Shown: in pieces, positions 8,562 to 18,770 of the stretch
Numbering within the stretch: the stretch's first letter is position 1
Layout: every line of letters starts with the position of its first letter
Source: Amphimedon queenslandica
Taxonomy: Eukaryota; Porifera; Demospongiae; Haplosclerida; Niphatidae
Length of the DNA stretch: 23,001 nt
Direction of reading: 5' to 3'
NCBI RefSeq assembly: GCF_000090795.2
Contig: NW_003546261.1
Coordinates: forward strand, 489,086 to 512,086
Translations under genes and position numbers: made by a program
Notes under the pieces: model-generated
Seen by the model: only the letters and a program-made list of their open reading frames with translations
Told to the model about the DNA's origin: nothing
The model's database searches: none

Positions 8562-9975
8562 TTTGTCCTAGAGCACACTTCACATGACTAATTTGTAGTG
8601 GATACTATTGAGAAGGTCAGCTTTCTTCCTCCATCAACATCGGAGAGGCAACATAAACAAGAAGGTATCGATCTTTTGGCAGGCACTGCATCTTTATTGC
8701 GGCTGATGTATGCCGACATATATTGGGGCAGATTCTTTGAGGCATCATGGTCAATTATTTAGTTACGAATCGTATATTGATTGACTCTGAAACAAACCAG
8801 ATATTATATCCACACACCAGAATACACACAGTCCTACAACTTTTACCCATCTAATCCTTTTCATTCCCTCCTTTTAGATTATCTGGAACTCACTTGCTCA
8901 TTATTCGACATTCCTATCAAACACAACGTAGTGCATTATGTTGTGAGGACTGGTCATCATATTTCAGCACGTACTTGTTGACTCACTTCGGAATGTCTCA
9001 TTTTTGCTACGTCAGAGTTCAACCCTATGACGGAACTTAGTATAATTTTTCCCTCCTGTAGCCATTTGTCTTCTAGATGGCACACGGTCCCCAAGAACAC
9101 AGGAGATTGGAGACTTTGCAGAGACTACAGAGCACTCAATCAAGTTACTGTACCACATAGGTAACCTATTCCTAATATCCAGGACTTTACTTTAACTGTC
9201 TGTGGTACTATTTTCTCTAAGCTTGACCTTGTGAGAGCTTACCACTAGATGACACTCACAAGACTGCAATCAATACTACCTTTGGATTATTAGAGGTGAC
9301 ACTTATGCCCTTGGAAACTTCTATGATCGTTTTATACCAAACTGTGCTAAGGTATAGCATCCCTCACACACACTTCTTACTCATTCACATAGTAAGTCTG
9401 AGCTACATTGATCTGATAACTACAATTGTGCCTTTCAAAAGGCCAAGCCTCATTATTATTGCATCCCACCCCTAAAGCTCCTAATGCCATCTGCACTGAT
9501 GCATTTGAAATTGCTGTAGGTGCAGTAATACAACAATATGTGAATAATCAGTAGTAACAAACTTTAATTTTTCTCCAAGAAGCATTTCCTAACTGAGCAA
9601 AAGTGTAGCACTTTTGATCAGGAGTTCCTTGCCGTTTATTCAGCTATTAACATTTTTTTTACTTTCTTGAAGGTCGTGTCTTCATAATTGACACTGACCA
9701 CAAGACACTTACATATTCCTTACTAACTAAATTAAATGTATATTCACCACAACAACACAGACATTTCGATTACATATCTCAAGTTAGTAGTGATATTTGT
9801 GACATACAGGGCAAAAACAACCCAGTTGCTGAGGCATCGTCCCTAGTACAACTCAATGCCTTTCACCTCCATCCTATTCTCAATTTACAAGAAATGGCTA
9901 TTGCTCAAGTTAAGTGTGAGTTTCTCTCCACAGTGCCTCTACGTCACTTTCTGACTCTAAATCCTTTCCCTCTTA
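8562..9975 (+). pseudogene. Pol remnant: protease, reverse transcriptase, RNase H
   Basis: Protease: FVVDT then EKVSFLPPSTSER (about 8592-8645), where the family DTGA triad reads DTIE, and near 8705 ADVCRHILGQIL. Reverse transcriptase: HNVVHYVVRTG (8923-8955), CRDYRALNQVTVPHR (9118-9162), PIPNIQDF, FSKLDLVRAYH (about 9211-9243) and KTAINTTFGL. Near 9316 the frame jumps from MPLG to NFYDRFIPNCAKV, skipping about 80-90 residues of the usual protein, including the catalytic YIDD-type box. RNase H and connection: FFSKKHFLTEQKCSTFDQEF (about 9570-9630) and RHFDYISQVSSDICDIQGKN (about 9760-9820). Coding stops near 9975, where hAT-2 is inserted. Multiple stops and the polymerase deletion make it inactive. 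Confidence 0.9.
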
Positions 9976-9977
9976 GT

Positions 9978-9996
9978 TAGAGCCGTAGCAAAGGCA
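9978..9996. repeat. hAT-2 left terminal inverted repeat
   Basis: TAGAGCCGTAGCAAAGG, pairing with 12545-12561 with two mismatches. Confidence 0.8.
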
Positions 9997-10166
9997 GCGG
10001 CCGGGGAGGCTATGGCTGGCTAGCTTATACAAGACTACGTCTGACATTATATAGGTTCATTGACTGTTATTAAAGTTAACTATTAATTTTTTAATAATGC
10101 AATAATAATAAAACAAAGGTGTCAATTATTAATTAATAATAAATATATAAATAAATGAGATAAGAA

Positions 10167-12267
10167 ATGGCGACAAGCAAACAAGCACAGATGGAAACTC
10201 CAGATTTTGGCAATAAGCCCCATCAACCACAGTCAGTGTCCTTTCCAACAAGATATTTTGGCAGCAAAAATAAGTCAAGCAATCATTTCAAGGTGCATGG
10301 TTCAAGAAACACAATTGGATTCATTAAGATGAGGAGTGAGACTTAGCTTTTTGTTTCACTTGTGTCCGAGCCTACAAAAAAAGAAAACTGTCCTTTTCAT
10401 CTAGTATTGATCCTTCCTTTATACCTTTGTATCATGATGGTTCAGCAATTGGAAGGAAGCCACTGTTAAGTTAAAAGATCACAAAAACTCCAAATGTCAC
10501 CAAAAATTCATCTTCCAAATACTGCCTGTTCTAAGTACATGTGAAGATATTGGAGAAGCATTTTCTACTCAGACCAAAAAAGGAAAGCGAGACAATTGTT
10601 TGTGTTTTTTTGAAAGTTATATCTAATATTTGATTCTTCGCTAGACAGGGCCTTCCATTGAGGGAAGCTAAAGATGAATCTAATTCCAATTGGTTTCACT
10701 TTGCGGCACAGTTGATCCTTGTTTTCTCCAGTGGCTACAAAGAAAAACAAATAAGTATATTTATGCAGAGATGCAAAATGAATTTCTGAAAATTCTATCA
10801 CTGCAAGGTTTACAAAAAATAGCCAGTAAACTCTAGGAAGTACCATTTTATACTATAATGGTTGATAAAACTACAGATGTCACAAATCGAAAACAAGTTG
10901 TGATAGGTTTGCAATGTGTTGATGACCATTTTGTTGCACATGCAGAGTTTCTTGGCTTGTATACTGTTGACAACATTTGTTGAGATACATTGGTTGCTCT
11001 GATTAAGAATGTACTACTTAGATTGAATCTGTCAATCAGTAAGTCCAGACGGCAATGTTAAGATTGGGCTTTAAATATGGCAGGAGACAAATCAGGTGGA
11101 GCAAAGCAAATTAGAAGTGAAGAACCTTGAGCTGTATTTACCCACTGTTATGGCCATGCTTTAAACCTAGCCTGTGGTGATGCTATGAAAAAATATAAAG
11201 CTCTGAAAGATGCACTAGAGACTACGCATGAGATAACAAAGCTCATCAAGCTATCACCACGTAGAGAAGCAATTTTTCATGAAGACAAGCAGTCATCAGT
11301 TGAGCCAACTTCTCCTGGCATTAGATTACTTTGTCCTACCAGATGGACTGTGCGAGGTGATGCACTTGAGACAACTATGACGCTTTAGAAGTAATTTGGA
11401 GTGAAGCACTAGATATTGTCAAAGACACAGAAGCGAAAGCACAACTCCAAGGAATTTTAGCTCACATGAAACAATTCAGCATCTACTATGGAGTAGCTCT
11501 TGGTCAGTTAATTTTGTCACAATGTGACAATCTTAGTCGCACTCTACAAAAAACTACTGTTTCAGCAGCAGAAGGACAACCTTGTAGCGGCACTAACAGT
11601 TAAAACATCATTGCCATCACTTCACTGTAATGAGAGTTTTGACCTCTTTTGGACAAAGACAATGAAAGCTGGAGCTCTTGATACTTCTGGGCCTAAGATA
11701 CTTAGAAAGAGGAAGGTTTCCAGACAAAATGACGATGGCAATGCTGAAACTGAGTATCATAGTTCACCTACAAACAGTTCTACTTTGAACGGCTGTGTCA
11801 TACCATTAACTGTATTAAAAGTCACATTGAGCAAGAAGGCTATGCAACCTATTGCAATTTACAAGATATTCTTTTGAAAGCTGCAGAAAAGACAGATTAT
11901 TTAGCTGAGTTTGATTTCGTAACAAGATTTTATGGTTCAGATATTGATGCACTTCTATTAGAAACTCAATTTCAAGCATTTTCCACACTATTTCAAGAGA
12001 GGGATGATAGTTCTACTATACTGCTAGATGATATTATAACAAAAATAAAGGGCTTTCTGCAGCACAAAATGCCTCTTGTCAGAAGTTTCTACTCTTATTA
12101 GTTTAATGTTAGTTATGCCTGCTACAATTGCAGTTAGTGAGAGATCATTCAGTGCATTAGATCTGGTTAAGACATACTTACATAACTCAATCCTGCAGGA
12201 AAGGCTTAACCATTTGCTATTCTTGTACATACACAAGGATATAACAGATAAACTTGACTTTATATGA
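10167..12267 (+). pseudogene. hAT transposase (ZMYM1-like), full length but broken
   Basis: About 700 codons, close to the family's usual size. ATG at 10167 opens MATSKQAQMETPDFGN. SFPTRYFGSKNKS is followed by the TTF-type finger, FCFTCVRAY (about 10340-10375), reached after a frameshift and a stop. Then come a degraded stretch with ARQGL near 10640, the first catalytic Asp region MVDKTTDVTNRKQVV (about 10858-10905), the second Asp in DWALNMAG (about 11065-11090), AVFTHCYGHALNLACGDA (11131-11184), HEITKLIKLSPRREA and LCPTRWTVRGDAL (11185-11388), and the hATC domain SERSFSALDLVKTYL and RLNHLLFLYIHK (12076-12264), ending at TGA 12265-12267. At least six stops or frameshifts, including one at 11388. 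It belongs to the same broad family as hAT-1 and hAT-3 but is clearly a different lineage from hAT-1. Confidence 0.9.
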
Positions 12268-12542
12268 ATTTGTATGAAAGTCTGATTATTGACTCACTTT
12301 GTTTCGAATATTTCTACAGGACGACTTTCCTCTTTCCTCAAATAGCTGATAATTGTAGCTACAGTCTCAGGGTGACTACGCATAATCACTGATGAACATT
12401 CAATAAAAACTTACTTTTACATTGACCACACCAAAAATGTGCACAAACCGTATGTACAATTGACCATACTACTATGTATACTAATGAAGTACGCAAAATT
12501 TTTTTGTCGCCCTTCGTGCGCCAATATTTTCTTCACTGCTTT

Positions 12543-12561
12543 TTCCATTGCTACGGCTCTG
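12543..12561. repeat. hAT-2 right terminal inverted repeat
   Basis: CCATTGCTACGGCTCTG, the partner of 9978-9994. Confidence 0.8.
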
Positions 12562-12589
12562 TTACTCATTTTACACACTATTATTTTTT

Positions 12590-13690
12590 ACTTATTTCAT
12601 GGAACACCACACATAATTGTCCCAGTGCTCTGCACAAACTCCTTCATCCTGATATTAAAGCAACTCTATCAAGTAGATTTGTGTGGCCCAAGATGTATGC
12701 TGATATTAAAGAATGGACTCACACATGTCCAACGGTCCAAAGTAATTCCTCACACTCTTTCTCCTCTTACATCTTTTTCTATACCTGAGAATTGCATTCA
12801 TGTTGATATTGAGGCCCTCTTTCCTTCCTTATGGTCAAACCTACATCTAATCACTTATATTGATACATTGGCAAGTTGCATTTTCCTCACTGATATTACT
12901 GCTATCGCGTTCGCTTCTTCACTCTTTTCTGGATGGATTTCAAGGTTCGCAGTCCCATTCACTATTACTAGTGATTGCAGAGGTCAATTTGAATCTCATT
13001 TTTGACATCAACTCATGATACTACTGGGTACTATGTGTATTGGACCACGGCTTACCACCCCCAAGCAATTGGTGTCGTGGAACGTTTGCACTGACAACTG
13101 ATAGTACCTTTTACAGCTCACAACTACTCTTCATGGACTGACTTTCTTCCGTTTGTGTCACTAGAAATTTGTACTGCTCTTATGAAGGATCTTCACTGCA
13201 CTACTGCAGATTTGAATATGATACGTCCCTTCGTCTCCCTGGCCATTTCTTTTCTTCTTCCCTTCTCTCCTGTACTCCTGATCCTAGCTATATCATTAGA
13301 CTCAAGCAGTACATGAGTACGTTATGTGCTAGTCCTACTTTTACACTGAATACTCATAATTCATTTACAGAAACATCTTTTCTCGACTACTCCATATGTC
13401 ATCGTTTGTAGATATTCAATTAAGAGGCCCTTGCAACAATAATATGCTGGCCCACCTCATGTTTTGTCTCACTCAGACATCGATATCTATTGTCGCAACA
13501 ATACTGTCATCATGGATCAATGAAAAACTGCTTGTAGTCATTCCTCAAATTTTAGTACTACTGACAATGATACTCCTACCATGTGCCACACTTTTATTAC
13601 TAATAATACTGCTACTCCACCTACTACTCCTCCACTCCAGTCACTTGTTTAGGACATCAAGTTCATTTTTCTCATCTCAATTTATAAGGT
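12590..13690 (+). pseudogene. Gypsy integrase remnant
   Basis: This is the C-terminal part of Pol, which would insert the DNA copy. GTPHIIVPVLC (about 12601) leads after a frameshift into the zinc-binding segment, ALHKLLHPDIKA, RFVWPKMYADIKEWTHTCP (about 12625-12735), with His and Cys in expected spacing. The DDE core follows in another frame: HVDIEALF (about 12800; the first Asp is present) and WISRFAVPFTITSDCRGQFE (12930-13000; the second Asp in SDCRGQF). TAYHPQ-like sequence near 13045 (ACCACGGCTTACCACCC) marks the region before the Glu, where VERFH is reduced to a VERLH reading. LRLPGHFFSSS (about 13230) corresponds to the family's LRLPGEFF. The rest decays towards 13690. Several stops and frameshifts. 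Confidence 0.85.
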
Positions 13691-13700
13691 ATTGTTGCAC

Positions 13701-13713
13701 TGCAGGGAAGTAC
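13701..13713 (+). other. Weak polypurine tract before the 3' LTR
   Basis: GCAGGGAAG at 13702-13710 sits just before the LTR start at 13714, where a polypurine tract priming plus-strand synthesis is expected. It is short and impure. Confidence 0.4.
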
Positions 13714-13949
13714 TGTAGTGTAGTGTTGACTTATTATACAGTTATTATTTTCGTTATTATTTATTATTACAACTACCGTTACTATTAATATATCTTAGGT
13801 GACATTCTGTCGATCATTATTTTCTTATTAAAGAAAATCTTGCCACCTTAGTGCTAGTACACACAGTAAAGAAGCTGGAGTTGATCTGTAGCCTTCTTAA
13901 TTTAGTTCTCTTAGTAGCTAGTATTACCCATCACTTTGGTGATACTACA
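13714..13949 (+). repeat. Gypsy 3' LTR
   Basis: Begins TGTAGTGTAGTG and ends CTACA, followed by CCAG. GAGTTGATCTGTAGCCTT (13878-13895) is identical to 7662-7679 in the 5' LTR. It is about 236 bp, shorter than the 5' LTR. Confidence 0.8.
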
Positions 13950-14105
13950 CCAGTAGTAAACCTGTTATTGATTTAGTTCTAAGTCTAGTTCAGGTACTAA
14001 ACCTGTAACTGGCATTAGTTCTAAATCAGGTACTAAACCTATAACTTAAACAATTCTAGTTGTAGTTCCAGGACTGAATCCTTTTACTAGTACCGTAGGT
14101 TGGGA
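13950..14105. repeat. Degenerate CTAGTTC-rich repeat, middle part
   Basis: Three variants of a unit of about 40-50 bp can be seen, with AGTTCTAAGTCTAGTTCAGG, TACTAAACCTGTAACTGGCA and AGGTACTAAACCTATAACTT. It continues the field seen at 7297-7425, and the CCAG duplication joins the two. Confidence 0.75.
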
Positions 14106-14599
14106 TATATCCGTGTCTGCTTATTTTTGCAATTTTTTTCCGCACTCAGCAATTACCATGGCTACCAGATGAAATTTTAATTGAAAAAGCCGTGATATTA
14201 ATAGCAAAGGACTCTGTTGCAGTGTCCTTGGGTTGTTGTCTTTGCTGTTAATACTAATCCTAGGTCTCTTTGGAGATATTTCAACCAGAGCTACCCTCCT
14301 CACTCTGCCTCGCCGTATCTTGGCCCATTTTTAAAACATCCCTCCTATTTGTTACCTTGGGCTTGGTTAATTATTACCAGTAAGTGGAGCGGCAAGGATT
14401 TGCAGCAAAGAGCTCGAAGGTAGTGGTCCATACAAGAAGCGGACAGAGAACTGATGCTGCCAAAGAATAGATAATTAGCTGCTGAACACTGTAATTGTAT
14501 AAACACGTGGTCACCTTGTCATAGCAACAATCAATTGCTTTCTATAATATATAATTAAACCTTTTTCTTAGTTTTTATTTTTGCCTAAATAAGCAGCCG
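14106..14599. other. Intergenic stretch, nothing recognised
   Basis: More balanced base composition than its surroundings and open in short stretches on both strands, but none of the translations resembles a family I know. It interrupts the CTAGTTC field, so it may be another inserted element without visible ends. Confidence 0.4.
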
Positions 14600-15020
14600 T
14601 GAATACATCCCGACATACGGTATTAGCTCTAGTTATAATTCCAGTGTAAACATGCAACTAATATAGTTGTACTTAGGTATAGTTCTAGTCCTAGCTAGAG
14701 TCAATTTTTCTAGTGAAACACAAATACGTGATATTGTCCTTGCTAACTAAATTCAAAATTCTTAGTTCTAGTTCCAGTCCTTTTCAATTCCTTTATATTT
14801 TTTTAAGGTTCTAGTTCTAGCTCCCTTCAGATTCTTGTAGTAGTTGTAATTTTATTTCCCTTTAGATTTACTTCTTTTTTTCTAGTTCCCCATAAATTCA
14901 TGTATTCTATAGTTCCTGTTAGGTACGTGTAGTCTGTTCAAGTTCTAAGAACTGAAACTAGCTAAAAAAGCCAGAACTACATCAGCTTTAGGTCTAGTTC
15001 CAGGGAACTAGAACAACACT
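14600..15020. repeat. Degenerate CTAGTTC-rich repeat, right part
   Basis: Words such as AGTTCTAGTTCCAGT, GGTTCTAGTTCTAGCTCC and TATAGTTCTAGTCCTAGC recur irregularly with T-rich spacers. The end contains a perfect hairpin, CTAGTTCC and GGAACTAG around AG (14994-15011). An old, eroded minisatellite is the simplest reading. Confidence 0.75.
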
Positions 15021-15381
15021 TGTGAAGATGTCATGCCAAATGATGAGATTATTCCAAGTTGTAGATCTAACACGTGCACCTAATCTTAATAATAATGAAG
15101 AAAACCTCTGCTCGTCATCTGCAGCCACTGTAGTAAAGTCACGTAGGCATGGTCTCTGACAGCAATCGGCAAGGAGAGGAAAATAAATGCTGCATTCTTA
15201 AAATCCTATCAGTGAGACTCACCTGCCTATAAAACAAGTCAAGCAACTAACTAGTATACCACATGAAAAAGGTTTGTAATGTATCATGTGATCGCTCAAC
15301 TGCTTGTACAGTACCATAAGCAGTTATTTATAACCATCTATGCTGATTGTGGCAAAGATCAAACGAAAAAAGTATTTGTAA
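15021..15381. other. Intergenic stretch, nothing recognised
   Basis: AT-rich, with stops in all frames; no element ends, RNA gene or coding segment that I can support. Confidence 0.4.
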
Positions 15382-15687
15382 CTTCAAATTCAGTGGCATA
15401 AGAGGTGTAGCATTCTTCTTCTGCCAGAAGATACACGCATAGATGCAGTGTATATTGATTTTTCACAGGCAAAGACAGAAATTAGGAACATGTTACAATT
15501 TTTGTCATAACTTCAAGGAAACAACATTTTGCAAGACGATCATGATTTATTTATTGTTACTAGTATTTCATGTAAATGCTGGAGCGTTTACACCAAATCA
15601 CTGAGAAACCAAGCCAGCACACTCGAGGTCACAATGCCTGACAAGGACGTTTATAGGGCCATAGGAAGATTGCATAGAAAACGGTAA
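15382..15687 (+). pseudogene. Unrecognised coding remnant
   Basis: One frame on the plus strand stays open for about 100 codons apart from a single TAA near 15510. Composition is protein-like: LLPEDTRIDAVYIDFSQAKT, NNILQDDHDLFIVTS, then MPDKDVYRAIGRLHRKR before TAA at about 15686. It contains Asp, Glu, Lys and Arg in natural proportions, unlike the low-complexity frames nearby. I do not recognise the family. It lies between the repeat field and the Ginger-like element and could be an exon of an older transposon or a gene fragment. Confidence 0.4.
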
Positions 15688-15881
15688 ATTGCCATGCACA
15701 AAGCATGGGGCAAATTTGGTCAACCGATTTAATTTTTTTAAAAGGGGTGTGGCCAGTAAATTATTGCCATTTTATTGGCATTATTGAGGTTAATATTGAG
15801 AAGTGAAAGCTTGGAAAAGACAGTGTACTACTCTTGTTTTACCAAAAGAGTGATGTAGGAAATTGAACCAATCGGACTGAT

Positions 15882-16082
15882 TTGGTTTATCTCAGAAAGG
15901 TCAGGCAAATTAGAAGACGAAGACATGCTTCTGCTACTACAAGCAATTTTGATGTAGAAGTGTCTGGTTTTTATAAATTAAAAATTGAATTATTCCACAA
16001 ATGGTATGGCCGTGGCTGTGGCAACTGTCATGACAAAATCAGTCCCACCCAAAAACAGTCCTACCAAATAAAGAAATGCTGA
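15882..16082 (+). CDS. Short open frame, unknown
   Basis: A frame of 66 codons opening at TTG or at internal codons, with a basic run, RKVRQIRRRRHA, followed by DVEVSGFYKLKIELFHKWYG and two Cys in CGNC. It has natural-looking composition and ends at the start of the TCCTAGGA field. No family recognised; there is no ATG at its start, so it may be an exon piece. It may belong with the remnant at 15382-15687, but the 200 bases between hold no clear intron signals. Confidence 0.25.
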   Translation: MVYLRKVRQIRRRRHASATTSNFDVEVSGFYKLKIELFHKWYGRGCGNCHDKISPTQKQSYQIKKC

Positions 16083-16085
16083 TGA

Positions 16086-16375
16086 GAATTGTCCTACGAT
16101 AAAAATTGCTGTAATTATTTTGTTCTAGGACAAATAATTGTTGGACTAATTTCGTCCTACTAAAAATTTTTTCGTCTTGGGACAAAGATTGTTAAATTAT
16201 TTTGTCCCAGGATAAAATATTGTTGAATTATTTTGTCCTAGGATAAAATTATTTTCACGTACATGTTGGATATAATATGGTTAGCTGAATTATATTGTCC
16301 TAGGACACTGACAAATATCTTTGGCACAGGATATAACAATTATGGAATTATTTTGTGCCCAAGACTGCGATATGA
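16086..16375. repeat. Array of TCCTAGGA-centred palindromes
   Basis: About seven irregular copies of a unit reading AATTATTTTGTCCTAGGAYA with AAAATTGTTG, for example near 16130, 16200, 16235 and 16300. The core TTTTGTCCTAGGACAAAA is palindromic. Spacing is about 30-60 bp. Two related motifs occur in 18795-18828, on the other side of the Ginger-like gene, which suggests subterminal repeats of that element. Confidence 0.75.
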
Positions 16376-16520
16376 CTGCAGCACCATCTTGTTCAAGTAG
16401 TTTCTTTAAAAACTGGCCATTGAATGCTGTTGCTTTAATGTTTACAGTTTTAAACAAAAATTAATTTTTAACACTATAATATTACTGCACAGTTCACAAG
16501 GATTCAAATATCAAAACAGG

Positions 16521-17520
16521 TTAGATTTGTGTACATTTCTTGCAATTCCAGTTATATTTAGGGTTCCTCCAAACAACATCTGGTATCTTTTCACAGTCAT
16601 CATGGTACCATTCGTGACATGCCTTACAGTCAGCCATTTTCCCATTTTCTGGCTGTCTACAATGGCAGTAAATGAGAATGTCCACATATGTCATCTTCCT
16701 GGGTTGATGTCTTCTTGATTGTGTTGGAAAAGGGGTAATTTCGCCTTTCTCAAAGCATGAAATCAAACGATGTCTCAATTGATGCTGAATGTATGCTACT
16801 TTAGATGGATTGTCTCCAAAACACATAGATGTAGCATAGGGAAAAAGCCCACAATCTCTTGCACCACTTTGTTCCTGTACATTCTTAATACCAACACCTA
16901 CTTTTCTCCTTGCTAAAACATATTGAGGCTTGTGTACGAAGTGGTATTCTTGTCAAAAGCATACAGTCATAAAGGTATATATCACATTCAGATCCTATAA
17001 ATATTAATTTGTACAGTAAATTATAATCCTTTACAGCAAATGCAGTAATTATACCTTTTGATACAATTATCCAGTGATTGTCATTGACATTTAACATGTG
17101 TACAAAGTTACCCGTAAAAACTGAAAAGCTCAATATCTCTGCTAAAGCTACAGATTGTAACCCATGAATTTTAGGAAACTTCTTTTGAATGAGCTTCTGT
17201 GCAGCATAGATGACAATGTCTGTAAGCAATGCCCTCTTTTAAATACAGTCCTTCTCGGTTTTACAAAGCCTTAGTTCTTCAATCCAAAATTTTTCTGAAT
17301 TACTTTCTGTTGAATTTATTTGTTTTGTCAAATCCACACAGTCTGTATGAGATACAATATGAACAATTGTATAATTATTATAATCCAGTTATATGTACCA
17401 GGTGGTTTGTCGTCTTTATTTAGATTATCATATTTCCTGAACCTCCATTTTTTATCTTTTATTGCAGCTAAAGTAATACATTTCTGTGGCTTCGATTGTA
17501 TAACATTATAAGTACTATTA
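16521..17520 (-). pseudogene. Ulp1-like protease plus PHD finger, 3' part of Ginger gene
   Basis: This C48-type cysteine protease domain would cleave ubiquitin-like conjugates; the PHD finger would bind histone tails. On the minus strand: KDKKWRFRKYDNLNKDDKPP (about 17465-17400), a 56-nt intron (17398-17343, GT...AG) and, in frame after it, SEKFWIEELRLCKTEKD. Then come LTDIVIYAAQKLIQKKFP and IHGLQS (17229-17160), NDNHWIIVSKG with catalytic His (about 17085-17050) and CDIYLYDCM with catalytic Asp (about 16985-16960). After a frameshift near 16890 come VQEQSGARDCGLFPYA (Gln and Cys; about 16881-16835) and RLISCFEKGEITPFP. The PHD finger is CHCR...CKACHEWYHDDC...CKKC (16670-16530). Stop at 16521. 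A TAA near 17240 and the frameshift break it, but all protease and zinc residues are still present. Confidence 0.88.
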
Positions 17521-17639
17521 CAAAATGTATTAATAATAATGGCAAACCGTAGGCAATGTCTTTCACACTCCTTATCTTATTAACGAGTGAAACACTGGCA
17601 CTGCACAATGAAACTGTGCATAGTATAGAGTAAAAGAAA

Positions 17640-17940
17640 TTATGCATTCATTTTATTTACATTGACAAGTTTTTTCTTCCTGTATTTTCTGCTTTTTACT
17701 AGTAGGAGAGCCAGTTTCAACAAACTTAGCTTGTAATTGTCCAGGTTTAAAAAGGTCGGTGCCTTACAGTGTAGTTGTTACTTCATGATTTCCATTACAA
17801 TCATCTTTCGAAATATCACTTGTCACGTTCTTAGCTACTGCATGAAAAAATTTCTTGTTATGATTTTACACTGCAATTAACCTAACTGTACTTACAGTAA
17901 TCAGCTGGTATATTACATATAGATGTATAATCTTGTGTTG
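17640..17940 (-). pseudogene. Middle part of the Ginger gene, with a small intron
   Basis: On the minus strand, ICNIPADY precedes a donor GTAAGT at 17895; an acceptor TTTTTTCATGCAG ends at 17838, giving a 58-nt intron. The frame continues as AKNVTSDISKDDCNGNHEV, meets one TAA near 17768, then TDLFKPGQLQAKF and a basic run SPTSKKQKIQEEK to a stop at about 17650. No domain recognised; it lies where the C-terminal part of the integrase and linker should be. Confidence 0.5.
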
Positions 17941-18770
17941 TCTCAGTATTATCACAGGTTAATTTCCACTAAGTTTTATATGGAGGCCGAAGCACCTAGT
18001 GCATTCCAACATGATACCAAGGAGAATGAATAGGCACTGGATGAAGCTCTGTCACTGTCGCTATTGATGGTTTGTTCATTCTTTGGCACTCATTACAAGT
18101 CGATACCTAAAGATCTGCCTTGTAATTATACATGCATGGATACATGCCACATTTACCATCTCTTTCACATCCTTCAAAATTCCCTGCCACATAAACCTCT
18201 CAAAAATCCTGGACACTGTTTTCCATACTCCTAAATTACCAGATGTTGCATCCAAATGGCAAGATTTGACAATTCTCTTCTGGTCTGATCTGCTCTTAAT
18301 ATATTTAACCATCTACACAATAACAATCATAAGTTTACATGGAACAAAATAGACACTATGATATAGCTAGTAAACACTATACCACAAGATAAATACCATG
18401 TACATGACTTACAAAATTATAACATTAAAGCAAACAACATGCACTGTAAGAACAATAAAACTGATAAAAGTAACAATCAAAATGATGAACAGTAGAAAAA
18501 AGGCAGTTAGACATATTGGTTTATTTTTCCCAGGATTGTAGTACAACTCATCGCTTTTCCAAACAAATTTCTTAGCCTTTGCCCTTATCTGCCTCTTCTT
18601 GTTATTTGAAATTCCATCATTGTACATCTTTCCTGTCAAATATAACACAGCTTCTTCCAAAAGTCCTTCTTTACCGTCAGTAGCCATCATGATACACAAA
18701 ACGTGGTGCCAACTGAAGAAACATGCTCTTTTCTCACCTTCCATAGTAGGACAACTGTCATCCACCACAG
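17940..18770 (-). pseudogene. Gypsy-like integrase N-terminus of Ginger gene, core deleted
   Basis: On the minus strand LEEAVLYLTGKMYNDGIS, KKRQIRAKAKKFV and DELYYNPGK (about 18660-18530) match the N-terminal region of Ginger1 and KRBA2-like integrases. A gap of about 200 bases follows, with an acceptor TATTGTGTAG at about 18313. The zinc-binding segment then reads KSCHLDATSGNLGVWKTVSR and FERFMWQGILKDVKEMV (about 18265-18160), then CNECQRMNKPS and TELHPVPIHSPWYHVGMH (about 18105-18020). At this point the family reads GIDLIGPL; here it is GMH with a stop, so the first catalytic Asp is lost. The remaining 120-150 residues of the DDE core, with the other Asp and the Glu, are absent. The protein cannot have transposed itself in this form. 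Confidence 0.88.

Larger units (their letters stand above)
9978..12561 (+). mobile_element. hAT element hAT-2, nested in the Gypsy pol gene
   Basis: The termini are TAGAGCCGTAGCAAAGG (9978-9994) and CCATTGCTACGGCTCTG (12545-12561), inverted repeats with two mismatches; read inward they begin YAGAGCCGTAGC, as in known hAT elements. Gypsy RNase H coding stops just left of it, and integrase coding (GTPHIIVPVLC, from about 12601) resumes just right of it, so insertion came after the Gypsy. The 8-mers flanking it (ctcttagt and ttactcat) no longer match. Size 2,584 bp. GC-rich DNA is present just inside the left end. Confidence 0.85.
7426..13949 (+). mobile_element. Ty3/Gypsy LTR retrotransposon, CsRn1-like, broken
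   Basis: Gag, protease, reverse transcriptase, RNase H and integrase remnants lie in the Ty3/Gypsy order between two direct LTRs. Both LTR outer edges are followed or preceded by CCAG (7422-7425 and 13950-13953), a 4-bp target duplication of the size expected. The primer-binding site begins TGGTGACC as for a tRNA-Trp primer, and Gag carries a CHCC-type motif; both are known traits of the CsRn1 group. A hAT element (9978-12561) interrupts pol between RNase H and integrase. Gag and pol have many stops and frameshifts, and part of the polymerase is deleted. Confidence 0.9.

Noticed and set aside
9970..12569. An 8-bp target duplication for hAT-2.
   Set aside because: The flanking 8-mers ctcttagt and ttactcat agree at only three positions, so none can be claimed even though the terminal repeats are clear.
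3369..13788. Other long plus-strand frames in AT-rich stretches, such as 7164-7397 and 13396-13788, as hydrophobic proteins.
   Set aside because: They are rich in Ile, Leu and Phe because of T-rich DNA, and several overlap the LTRs or off-frame parts of the Gypsy pol gene.
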